A DNA stretch of 64,000 bases from Blastobasis lacticolella. Lineage: Eukaryota; Arthropoda; Insecta; Lepidoptera; Blastobasidae. Positions 47,321-59,200 of this stretch are shown piece after piece. Each line of letters begins with the position of its first letter. Position 1 is the first letter of the stretch. Position numbers and translations under genes: made by a program. The stretch spans positions 15,437,907 through 15,501,906 of the forward strand of contig LR990041.1 in assembly GCA_905147135.1 (NCBI GenBank). Reading direction: 5' to 3'. The notes under the pieces were generated by a model. That model was not told the DNA's origin, searched no databases, and saw only the letters and a list, made by a program, of their open reading frames with translations.

Positions 47321-50147
47321 TGGTTCTTTTACTTTTTTTATATAACATATAACACGCAACAATGAACAGAGTGTTTCCCAATCCTACTTAGACTATGCGG
47401 AAACCAAGAACAAATTGGAACTATATTTTGTGTACCTAAGAGTGTGGTCAAATTGTTCTAATAGATAAATAATAATTTCTCAATTGATATTCGCAGTTCA
47501 AAATATATTGCCTAAAACCCTGTGGTAAGCCGTGTACACTGCCGGCATGTGGCTGTGCGCAGATCCCGATGAGTGGTGGCCGCCGACCGTAAAAATAATG
47601 GGCGGGAGCCGCCCGCCACCAAGGGATGACGTCTGATTCCTCTGGCGCGATGGCGAACAGTACATGTAATTATTCATTTCACTGGCTAAACATTTTACTG
47701 CTAATGTCAATTTTCTGTTATTTTAAAACACGCTTTTAATTCTGAACTTGTAAATGATTTTTTATCGATTCGGGCAACCACATCTTACTGGGAAACAGTA
47801 ATCGCAGTATGGCATAATTATTCTAGAGATATCCTTTCGCATTATAACAGCCTGACAGTGACTTAGCGTGATCATAAACATCTTAGAACGTAGCTGATTT
47901 AAAAGAAAAGCGGCCTTTCAAGCTTCCTTTTAAACTGTAAGATGTTCACTAAGCAACATTTCGACACACATACTAGTACCTACTTACAAGATGTCGGCAA
48001 ACAAGCGCCCTGTAGAGGTTCAAAGAAACATTTTTACCATATAAAAGAGAGGTCGAAACACTGCGAAGGGAGCATTCCAAGTGACGCAATAAAGGCATGA
48101 ACCCTCTGTTTAAATAAGCTAACATCAAAGTTGGCTGAATATTGGCTCGCACTGGTCGCAGAAATAGACTCAATGAATTTTTTTCTTGGCATCAACGATA
48201 AAAATATGTGCGGTTCAATTGACAAATTAACCTGTGAAAGTGGAATACCAAATTTGACGTTACTTACGAGTACATATATCTGTGTACAATTGTAATTTTT
48301 TTTAAATTTACTTTCTAAATCTCTTTATTATTATTAAACATTCTAATTATACATTATTTATTATATTGCATTACTATAGGTACTACATTATTAATTTTTA
48401 TTTCACATAAACAAAACAATACCGAAAACAAATCATAACATTAGTTAAGATTTGTATGATAGTGTTCAAACAAATCTAAAAAAAAAATTTGCCCCAAATT
48501 CCCATTCCTGGGAAATTAGTACTTTATAAATTATAGTACGTTTCTATTGTTCACTAGCGATCACAAATTATTATTCAACACGTTATATTCTTTATACGTG
48601 CAATAATCTTTGAACGACCTACAACAAGTATTCATAGACATAGGCTTACTTAACCCTTCAGGGGTTGCAGTCGATCGGACCATTGGCAATATAGAAAAGA
48701 AACCTACTCGGATCGCGGACTACGGGGAAAATTTCTCAGTTTTTCCGACAATAGAACCCAGACGTGTACATGAGAGTTCACTCTATTACTCCGTTAGCTG
48801 GACTTTAATTAATTACACTAAGTGCCGGTGAGTCTCCGCTATTTCGACTGTAGAAATGGCTTGATACGCCATTTTGAGTACAGTGACTTTTCGGTTACGA
48901 ATGCTAGTCATCTTACTCTTTATAAAAGATTATAATAGCCGACCCACTTTGTCAAACTGCCGATAGGTAAATTAGTATTGAATATAACTGCATGTGTGAC
49001 CTTACCTACACCTACCTATGACCTTAGATGTGTCTTTTGACGTGAATTCGATGAAATTCGTCCTTGTTGCCCCAACGGGCATTCTACAAAAATTGTGTAA
49101 AGATGGATGTATATTTTTGTGAGCTTCATACTCCTAAAGTATAAAAGTTAGAAAAATGTAGTTATATCGTCGTTAAGATCCATCTGGCGACAATACAGAA
49201 ATATATATTTGACCTTCCACCCACCTCCCGCTATGATGTCATAGACCGCGGAAGTGAGCACTGAAAATGGAGTGTCGTATAGGTGCCGTTCAGTACAACT
49301 CTAGCATTAAAACTTCCCATTGGATTTTAACTAAGGAAGTTAATTGAATAGATTAAAAAATGACGGTAAATTCAAGGTAAAAAAAAAATAAAAATATTCC
49401 GAAAAAACTAAGAAAAAAAAAACATAAAAAATGAGATATTCCCGTTTACGACTGATCAAAACTACTTTCAGATGTGAAAAGACAACGTCTTTATCGTTCA
49501 AGAAAGAAAGAAGCCCAAAAGGAAAACACCGATGATTGGCGAAAATGCCGAGCGGCAAATCCGAAAGTCGATTTCTGCTTCGCGGCTGTCCACGTCCAAA
49601 TTTGCGGTTCTAAATTTCTCTTACATGAAACCTAAATGCATGAATCCTAGGTGTTATGGATATATCAGATGACCTGTACTTTATTGTCACCGATTTGTGT
49701 AAAAATATTATAACCATCTGTCTCATTTCACACATCTAGTGCTTTAAATAGCCCAAACAAGGCTCTTTATCCATTGGTGATTAATTAAATGGTTTCTGCC
49801 CATCGATCTTTGGAAAACAATCGACAACACACAATTTTATTGTTTATTTTATTTGCTGTCTAGCGTTGGTACCTGCTTTTTGTCCCTTGGATCTTATGAT
49901 TTGTTGATATTTACTTATGATTAGGGCAGAAATTTAAGATTGATCCGAACATTCTGATCAACAAATTTTACGAGGCTTTTAGGCGGCGTTACTTTTATAA
50001 GTTGGCAAGAGATACTTTTCATATTGTAATTAGTGGACCCGGCGCAACTTCGTTCGCGTACACCTAATTTACCCTTTTTTCTTGCTAATAAACCTTCCTC
50101 TTAAATCACTCTTATCTATTATTGAAAACCGCGTTAAAATCGAATTT
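47321..50147. other. No gene recognised
   Basis: A-rich low-complexity DNA at 49378-49435 and a GC-rich self-complementary patch near 47600-47620 (GGCGGGAGCCGCCCGCC). No exon found. Confidence 0.4.
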
Positions 50148-50376
50148 TGACGACCTGAGTGGTTCAGTGGTCAAAGTGCCGGTCTGCCACGCAAGAGGTC
50201 CCGGGTTCGATTCCCGGCCGAGCAGAAATTGAAATGATGAATTTTAATTTCTGTAACGGGTCTGGGTGTTCTATGTATAATAATTATGTATTTCAAAGTA
50301 TATAAGTAGTTTATCAGTTATCTAGTTAAAGATGGCGCTGTGTGTGAATTTGTCCACGATTATTTATTATTTATTA
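50148..50376 (+). repeat. tRNA-Gly-derived SINE (family G), copy 4, internal deletion
   Basis: Head nearly identical to copy 1 (A-box TGGTTCAGTGG, GGTCTGCCACGC, B-box GGTTCGATTCC). The body follows copy 1 to TTATCTAG, then skips the CACCCATAACACAAGC block and resumes at AGATGGCGCTGTG. The deletion lies between two CTAG words of copy 1, consistent with slippage or short-repeat recombination. Ends in ATTTATTATTTATTAA. Confidence 0.85.
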
Positions 50377-51102
50377 ATCCATTGCGTACGTTGAAAGATC
50401 TAAGCTTACATAAATACATACATAGGGACAGACGGCGGGAAGAGACTTTGTTGTATACTATGTAAATATAGTAAGTCTATGAATATAACAAGTCAATAAG
50501 GACATTAAGAATAAAGCAATAACACGAAGAGGCACTTCACTTCAAATCAAATCTTGGTCAACTCAGCCCATATCCTATTCAGCCCTCGAGCCTCAAATAT
50601 ACCGGTGGTTCAAATCTGTAATGTCATCTTTGCTGTTTAGCAATACCGTTAGGTAAATGTTTGGAAACATTATTCAGCATTTATCATTATCTCTAGAACT
50701 TTAGCAACAAATTCTGCGTAGTGGGAGTCGGGACATTGTTTAAAAAGTACTCCGCTATCACTGATTGTCTCCAGGCGTTATGCGAATCCGCATATCTCTT
50801 GATATAATTTATAAGCTTTTACAAGCCCACATGCTTTAGGCATCTCAACAATTCGTAGTTTTTCAAGTAGCAACTTTCGCTACCTTTATACGTTATTCGA
50901 TAGATATTTGTTATTTGAGCTGATGTCGCATAGTACCAAATTTTATTCCTGTCCGAGTTATTCTATACTTTCTTATTATACATGTTATATTTCCAAAGGC
51001 CAACAAGATGTCAAAGTAACTTTTATTTAGCTCAAAAGTAGGCTACATCCACAGAAATCTAATTAAAAAATAGGTAAGGATGTCTACTTTCCAAGTCTCC
51101 AA
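50377..51102. other. No recognisable feature
   Basis: Unique-looking AT-rich DNA between a family-G SINE and a LINE tail. Confidence 0.4.
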
Positions 51103-51148
51103 CAGGTGGCCCGCTTGCTTGATTGTCTACCGTATGACATTAAAAAAT
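51103..51148 (+). repeat. 3' tail of a Jockey-like LINE
   Basis: CAGGTGGCCCGCTTGCTTG, ATTGTCTACCGTATGACATT and an A-rich end match the tail in the 35.3-kb fragment. It abuts the 3' truncation point of the RTE fragment that lies on the other strand. Confidence 0.65.
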
Positions 51149-51149
51149 A

Positions 51150-51770
51150 ACAACGAATATATCGGTGCAAACGAACCAGTCCAAAAGCCTGTAGACATCC
51201 TTCAACGCAGCGATGAACAACTTTAGTGATATGACATCACTTTGTCTAACTCTTCACTGCAGCTGAATAGGCTTTGAGTTCTGGTCCTGAAAACGTACTG
51301 ACATGGTGTCGTTTTTGTACAAACACTTACGTACAATACTTCGATGATCGATAGTCGATTTGACACTACTGTAGAGATTAGAGTACAGCCCAGGTTTCGA
51401 TCAAGGCTTTCTCATAGTCCACAAACGCAAAGCATAATGGTTGGTTATACTCTTTTTCTGTCGTTTGTATAACCTGCCACAGCGTATGAATATGGTCTAT
51501 GGTACTAAAGGTTTTTCAAAGTCATCAACCCTGCGTGCGAGACGATACGTAATGACTTTTAAGAACATCTTATACACGGCTCAGTAGTGATATTGGTCCA
51601 AAGTTCTTCAAGAGAGACTTATCACCTTTGTTGAAGAACAATATATTTATACTTCTGTTAAAGATGACGGAGTTGAACAGCTTCTCAAGGGTCTTAAGCA
51701 CAGGTTAGCCACCAGCTTTCAGAAGTCTTAAATCGACAGGACGATGTATTTCTGGTTCACTGCTTCTTCT
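51150..51770 (-). pseudogene. RTE-like reverse transcriptase, central fragment
   Basis: On the minus strand: LRLLKAGG, a stop, PVLKTLEKLFNSVIF, then NKGDKSLLKNFGPISLLSRV, a frame-shifted stretch where only fragments such as the DYEKA region are recognisable, and VRQSDVISLKLF with AALKDVYRLLDW. These correspond, in order, to the KGDK-NYRPISLLS, DFEKAFD and GVRQGD-ISPKLF blocks of RTE-clade reverse transcriptases. At least one stop and two frameshifts break it. The YADD segment lies beyond the truncation at about 51150. Confidence 0.75.
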
Positions 51771-53513
51771 AATATTGAAAATGCAACTGAGGTAGGTACC
51801 TAATATAGGTAATTAGATACCTAATCTTTAATTTTACTTTAAAATACCTCATTTTCATCTTCAATTATTATTGCAAAATTTAAATTTCCCAGTACATATT
51901 GAAAAAAAGTCGCAGTTGCCAATTCGAAATTAATTTATTCGAGAATATCGGATGACGCAAGTATCGCATCAATGACAGAAGGAGCTCAATTATTATATTG
52001 CGCCATTGAATTTAAATATTCATTTGGCTATTAAAACGAATCCATTAAGCTAAATCGCTGCGAGTTCATTCTTTCACCACGAGACCCACAAATGTAGCCC
52101 CGCCTCCGTTCTCACTGCGTCAAAACGTACTTGACATGCAAATTTTACGGAATATTTTCACTCGGTTCGGAATTAGCCCTTGTGAAAAATAATTGCGACG
52201 CGTCCCGAGGTGCTAATTTTAGCCTAAAATGCGAAAATGCTGATCGTTTCAATTATTTTACGTGGTTGCGGCCACAAATTTGCAAGATTCATTTTATACA
52301 AAATGAAATGTTGTTTGTCAAGAACTTTGCTTTAGATTTTTCGTTTAAGCAGATTTCTATTTGCGTCTAATCTAATTTGATTCAAATAATGTAGGGGCTT
52401 AAAGTTTATTACATTTTATTTACATTTTAAATTACAATTATTAAAATTAAGATTAACATGTAGGGGCTGATTTAAATTATGCCAAATTCAAACACACAGC
52501 TACAGTTTTACATGTACTGTTTCCTATATTATATATACGAGTAACGAAAAAATGAAACAATTATACAACGACACGATGATTTATATTATTATCTGGTGGG
52601 CTGTCTGCTTGACGCATAAAATAAATGATAAAAATTTAGGGACGGGTTTTTTCTTTTTAAGTGTTTTTCGTTTTATGTATTTTTTAATCCACTTTTGAAA
52701 ACCTTATTTTTATACCCCACTCGATTGGTTTTAGAAAAAAAATACTTTCCAAAGTCACAATATGGCACCTAATCTTTGTCGTAATATTATTTTGTTAATA
52801 AAGTAAACGGTATGTAGGTATACACATCAGCCATTGTTTTTTTTTTTTTGCAGTTGAATAATTGTATTATAGTCCTAATGTGTGTTTAGTAGTTATGTCT
52901 AAAATTAATTAAGAAACATAAGAAACAAATTGCAAGGTATTCGTTTGTCGTAACCTGGGTAATGTTGATAACCGGCTAATTCGCCGGGTAACCCTGTGCG
53001 ACCCCAATCCTGCTCGACCGCGGAAACCGGACGAATGTTAAACCGGAACTTTGTGTTTTTGAACGTATGTTTCCGAGACTGAAAAGGTTGCTTTAAGGCT
53101 CTTTTGTGCGAGAATTGCCCGACAATTGCCCCCCTCCTGGCTATAGAAATTGAACCGAGTCGGGCCGTCTCGACTTAACTGACTTTTGCAGGTTGAAATA
53201 TTCCAAGTGCAGATATTTTCTTCATTACTCCGTTTGTAGGACTGCTTTTAAAGTCCCAGTCGAGCCGTGCTTTGAAGTTTATTTATAGCTACAACGGAAT
53301 TCGCTTCCAGACAAAAATCTCTACGAGTGAATATAAACAAGTGTTTGTTAACATGTTTATTACTATGGATGTTCTCCATGAATCTAAGAGAGACCATGAC
53401 CTAGAAAAGGATTAAGGTAATTTTTTTACATATTCTACGAAAACAGTAGTTATTATATATTATCACATCATCAATAATGGTCTAATATTGCCGTAAATTA
53501 ATTGATCTAAAAT
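51771..53513. other. No gene recognised
   Basis: A T-run followed by GCAG at about 52836-52853 looks like a splice acceptor on the plus strand but leads into no open exon of note. Confidence 0.4.
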
Positions 53514-53777
53514 TGGCCGTGTGGTGTCCGGCAGAGTAGAATAGCACCAACCCCTTACACTCATGGGTGTCGTAGAAGGCGACTAATGTTTTCGAGGCAA
53601 AAGATCAAGAGTCTCCGTAGTCTGGAAAATGGGCAGCAGCAATTTCCATTGTTATATTTAAACATTGTGATCTCCAACCCGCCTGCCAAGCGTGGAGATT
53701 ATGGCAATAACCTCCCCTTTCGTGGGAAAGGCCCTTAGTCCTGCAGTGGACTGTTACGGGCTGTGATGATGATTGCC
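53514..53777 (+). repeat. Dispersed repeat C, best copy
   Basis: Begins GGCCGTGTGGTGTCCGGCAG, runs through GTGTCGTAGAAGGCGACTAA, TGGAAAATGGGCAGCAGC, CCAACCCGCCTGCCAAGCG and GGAGATTATGGCAATAACC, and ends CAGTGGACTGTTACGGGC, TGTGATGATGATTG. The GAT-repeat 3' end suggests retroposition. About six copies or fragments occur in the window on both strands. It has no recognised protein product and no pol III boxes that I can see. Confidence 0.7.
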
Positions 53778-55639
53778 GTAAAAAAAATCATTTGGTTATA
53801 CCTTCATACGACTAATTATGTATTACAATTTTTTTATTAGCGTTCTCTTCATTCCACTGATTAACACGGCTAAATCCAATTGCTAAACTTGGTAAGAGAA
53901 AGTGGCAACTCATTCACTAAGGCCTAGCGTCCATTCATTAATCGGGCCGGGCCAAATCTTGGCTGCGGCTTAGTAGAAAAAATCAATCAGTTGCCGTTTA
54001 CGCCGCGATACACTCAAGATGTATAGCGTAGGTATAATAAAAGAGGCTTTGACGGGAATAGTTAGAGATCGTGAGCGGGGTCTAATCTTGCCGGATAATC
54101 CGGATTCAATGAGACGTGCGGGCCTCGCCCGTCCGGTTATTCGTTCCTTGCCTCGTTGATCGATTGACTAGTGCGCGGATCACGCCGAAAGCAAGCAGGT
54201 TAAATACAAAGAGATATCCGTTGTAATATTTGTTGTATCTACGTAGATTATACTCAAGAGTACTTCTTTGTTATGCCACTAAGCAGTTACCGAAGCTTAT
54301 GATCGTTTCCAATATCATTTACATGTTGCCGACGCTGTAAAAATATCTTAAAATGTTGGAACGAACAGTGTAGTTGCTATAAAACATCGAACAATGCGAA
54401 CAAACACTATGAAGCATTTATAAATTAAATAGGCACCTTTGCAGCGCATTATTAAATGAGAAACACGATTAATCGCTACTAAAAAACGAGCAAATTATAA
54501 AGCGTTTATATGTAAGAAAAAACGCATAAATTGCTGGAAACGGCCCCGCTACGATGAAAACGTTCAGGACGAGATTTTAATTACAAAAATATTATTAACT
54601 CAGTCGTCGAATAAAAGCAATTTGGGAGGAAAAATACGAGCGGTCGCCGAGCGGGACAAAGGCGGAGATTTCCATACATAAAAAGCATAAATAATTTTGA
54701 TTGTGGCCACCGACACATAAATAAAGTAGGACGGTTTGGCACCCACGGGCCGCGGGCCGCGGGCCTCGCTCGCCGCCGCGGCTAGTCTTACAGAAGCAAA
54801 TGCCTTTGTAATTAATTAAACCAATTACTAGGCTCGTAATAAGGGTAGGTATCGTGGGCAGCAAAGGGTTTGGACCACGCTGAATTGTAATGCTTTAGAA
54901 AACGAGATCATGTTTCCGGATCATACTGTAAATGCATGTCTGTGTGTATACCTAGATATTTTTTTTTGTAAAAACAAGTATTGTGCAAAAATTTGTTGTT
55001 GTAATGGAACAGTATGGTATAGGTGTCCCTAAAAATATCAGGTTCTTTCTGCAAATATTCTAATATTTTATCATCCCTTTGAGAATCTAGTTTAAAAATT
55101 TGGTTGTAATGTCCGAACCAGGCTGACAGTATAGTATAAAGAACGGGGAGGCCCCTGCCAGTATGCTGGGAGGTATCATCGCATCGCTCAAAAATTTCGT
55201 CGCCTTACATTGTGGTTTCCCAATAATGAGGCGGGATGGGCACCCCAGCGGCGCACGTGGACAAGCGCTCCCGGGGTGAGCAAATAATGTGAGTGTCATA
55301 CGAGGGGCGGAAGAGGGGGAGGGAGTTCTAGGGGTGCGGGGGGCACGGCTGACAAATAAATACGTACACAATCTCCACCGCACAAATACACACATTTCGG
55401 CGATAATGTGTTTGCGGTGTTGCCAACGGAAATTTTTATTTCTCTCAACGCCTGTCGCTGGCAGACGGACGGCGGGCGGGCTCGCGCACAAGTTGAGTTG
55501 GCCCGCGAAATTCGCAAGTTATTTTCCTTGGATCCCGCGTGCGCGTAGTTCGGAAGCAATTAAGTGCCTTTGTCGAGTGCCGTTGACGTAATAGATTTTC
55601 TTAGTCGAACAAAGCTTTTTTTGTACTACTCAGTGATAA
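53778..55639. other. No gene; CpG-rich patches
   Basis: GC-rich blocks at 54735-54785 and 55220-55350 lie in DNA with many TAAT words (54420-54620). This mix is suggestive of a regulatory element but is not proof. Confidence 0.4.
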
Positions 55640-55875
55640 AGGACAGCGCACCTGATGGAAAGCGGTAACTGTCGCCCATTATATACGTACACATTTTAAT
55701 AAATTAGGTTCCTTGCAATAAAAATGCAGAACCACATGCCTCTTGCATATAATTATAGTGGTTACCTTATACTTCAAACAGGGCAATAACAATGCAAACG
55801 TTGTTACTTAGTGAGTGAAACAGATGAGGGCCACTCCCTTTAGGCCGATTACTCAGGCTTGACAGACTCCTATCA
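55640..55875 (+). repeat. Dispersed repeat H, copy 3
   Basis: CACCTGATGGAAAGCGGTAA, CTGTCGCCCATTATATACG, AAAAATGCAGAACCACATGC and GTTGTTACTTAGTGAGTGAAA align loosely with the copy at 36885. Confidence 0.55.
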
Positions 55876-56185
55876 CCGGTAAAAGCACGCTTTCGGGTGT
55901 GATAAAAAAAAAGTAGGTATAAAGTATGCTCCTTCAATAGCAAACCATGTTTTAATATAACGATACCAATGCGTAAACGGTGATATGTTTATTTCATCGA
56001 ATTATTTAGTGAAATTAATGTTATGAAGATTGAAATATTCGGAGTGATAAAAGTAAAATTTATTGAGTACCTATTACCTACTTTCAAACGGCTAATAGTT
56101 GTTGGTGCTATCATTCCGAGGACCTATCCAATAAGTCCACTACATGCCACCACCACAGATTTCTCCAAATATTTGTAAGCTAACC

Positions 56186-56293
56186 ATAATTACCTCTGAC
56201 GAAGTGAAGAATTCTCTGGCCCGTATGAAAAATGGGAAAGCTATCGGTCAAGATGGAATGCGGACTCTGGCACAGGCCAGGATTCACCACTAG
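56186..56293 (+). pseudogene. RTE/CR1-type reverse-transcriptase leader remnant
   Basis: Reads IITSDEVKNSLARMKNGKAI then GQDGM and soon a stop. The pattern EV..(S/A)L.(R/K)MKNGKA.G.DG is the conserved block just before the reverse transcriptase fingers in many non-LTR elements. Only about 36 codons remain. The downstream continuation is lost. Confidence 0.65.
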
Positions 56294-59200
56294 ATGATGA
56301 TTTTATGAATTTCTGCAATACAAAGAAATTCACTCGCGATTTGCTTTATACGAAAAAAACTGTTTTTGAACTTGTACTAACTAGGGAATACCCCACCAGA
56401 AAGCTCATTCCACAGTCGAAATGTAAGAGGGAGAAAGCTTCTCTATAGCTATTTGAGGAATAGCGCACTGTCGATGGCAAGAAGTCTAAATTAACCATGA
56501 AGTCCCTTAGGGCCACCATCTTTTAGGCACTAATTTACCTCACCTGCATGCATTCCGCTGCTGAGAAAAGGATATAGATAGGCGAACCGGCTTCTCCCTA
56601 ACAGCGGACTCTGTCCGGCAAACTTGCCTCTGAGCTGGGCTTTACCGCTAGGATGATGGTTAATTAAGTCCCTTGGACACAAAGGAAACACCACACCGGC
56701 TCAGCTCAGATGTGCGACGCTGAAATTGTCGCCAATCCTGAATAACGAAATCCTCCACTTTTTGCCGAAATCGCGTCTAAAACTGCAACAAATTGGAAAA
56801 ACCCACCCAAATCCGCACAGCTACATAAGCTATTATGCAATGTTTATACTGGTACCTCGCCGCCGTCCGGCCCACACGATTTACATAGACGCTCGTCCGC
56901 AAATCCGTTTGTTTGTTCCATCCAGCCCCGACCGCCCCTGCCGAATCTGACGTAATTAGCTTTACACTTAAAGTTAAGTTTGCTTTGAGCAAATCCTGCC
57001 GCGTTTACCTTCGTACGTGTAAATGAATTAAACATTTCTGGTTTATTTTTTTTCTGGAACAACCAAACACCACAGGTATCAGATTGAAATTTAAAAATAT
57101 TTTACGTGGTTTCTGGGAAAGGTTAATAATAATGTAGGTGAAATATTATGTAAATAACGTAGGTGGTACGAATTGAAGGTTGGTAGATAATACCTGTGAC
57201 AATGCTGTTTGAATAGCGAACCTCCATGGTATTTCTAGTATTTATTTTTATTTTAAGTATTTAAACAAATATTCTATATTTATACAAATGATTCAAACAT
57301 ATACTCTGAACGCTCATAAAAAAGATAAAATATACGGTAATACCGTATACGAGCTGGGTATGATGCTGAATCCGTCATCATAGATTTTACGAACTTTTGT
57401 CAGCGCTTTTTCAAACTGTCTTTCCCTATTCCTGATACCACAGATTACCCCCAACTAAGGATAATATGAGTTGTGATGGCATGTAAATATCAATATAAAA
57501 ACAATTTTATTACCGATGTCGGCGGTACATCGGCCAGATAGGCTTCTTAGAGCATCTTCTCTGTAGTTATGCATTATTTTCCGCCTACTAATGTACAACT
57601 TCGGCAACCTTTAAAGTCCGATTTGACGCATCCAAATCTACAACTTTTCAATCTCGTTCGAAAAGAATGAAAAATAAAAATACAAAACACCCGGCAACCT
57701 ACGCGAATGTGGAACAAGCAGGTGAATATGGATCAGAAGCCAACAATGGATCTATTCAGACAAATGGTCTGGAAACAACGCCGAGCCCTGAGTGAGTCGT
57801 GGGCGTAGTGACATGTCGTGAATTAACCGACAATGTAGAAGGAGGTGCGGCCGAGCCTCTAAACAGAAGTTATGGTGTTAAGTAATGGCATGCCTTGTGT
57901 CCCCGACCCGACGATAAGGGCCGTACACAATGAAGGAATCGGGGCTAAACGGCGGGCAAACTGTACGTCAGTGGCTTTATTAAAAAGCGGTGCTGGCTTA
58001 TTTGTTGGGTTGTCCTAATGCTCTCAAACAATGTGGTTTTGATTTTAAATGTATGCGAATAACCAAATGTCTATGAAGTATGAACTTGTATATAAAAATC
58101 TACATAAATTGAATAATAATATAATAAATTATTAAAAAATCATCAGTCTGTGTAGGTTAGATAAGATTGATATGCTTTCCGTAACGCTACGAACTTGCGC
58201 CTTTTGAGGTGAACATCTTCAAAATCACATTGAAACATTATGAGTCAGAAAACTGGACCGTAACGAAAAGGTCTTTAATAGGTAACAGTCATTGTTTAGA
58301 GTATATATACAATTCGCTGTTTTGACCTTGAAGTTGTGTCGAGGGCGGGTGGTGCGGCGAGAGAGGCGCTCTACATTGAATGAACGAAACGCGTGCTCCC
58401 GCGCATTTCTGATCAGTGTTACTCATGGCTCACACGTGATAGGACTTTGTCTAGAACTATTGATTCATATGAAAATAGGTGTAATTTGGACAATATTTAT
58501 AGTAAAAATAAGCAAAAAGTATAAGAAATACACGAAAATTAAATATATTGGCCTCACCCCATGCAATAGTCAGCAAGAAATACAAATTACGTCTATCGTT
58601 GGAAAGAGGGAGCCATGGGCCATACGTGGGTACCCCAATTTACGTGCAAATCAGTTGGTATATTAAGCATTAGATACTTATCCTTTTGTCACAACGAAAC
58701 AAACAAACATAATTTGCGTCAACTAACCTCTCAAGTTCAAAGTTGAACTACGCAGTGGATGTTTAATCGGCGATCGGTTACAGCCTACGGCATATTAAAC
58801 GAGCTCGATGACACAATCGTAACGTAAATCAAATTGCCCTACTGGCCAGTGTCAGCGTTGCCGCAAATGACGCCGATGCTCAATCCGCGACACATGAATA
58901 TTTTAACACGCCACAGGGACGCGCCGATGCGTCGATAGGATGCATTGCATTTTGATTAGATACAACCAATCGGCGCTGCCGTTTGAATTATGATTTGCTC
59001 GCGTGTCCAGCGAGAGTTATGACACATTAGGCTGAAGGCATTTCCGTATTTGTGCTTTTGCCTGTGTGGTGATGGCAGAAAAGAATGTAGCACTTATAGT
59101 TCATCTTAAACGGTTATCTTATAGGCGTACTATCTGGGAGGGAAATCGTCGGCATCGTTTCAGTTATTTACTATGCAGTATTTTCATACTGCGATCTCAG

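Noticed and set aside
52836..52853. Splice acceptor (T-run followed by GCAG)
   Set aside because: On the plus strand, opposite the CELF exon, and followed by early stops in all frames without recognisable protein.
56844..57062. Minus-strand text CGPDGGE as the CELF exon preceding the RRM2 exon (ILRGPDG region)
   Set aside because: Surrounding residues do not match any RRM, and only the GPDG word is shared.
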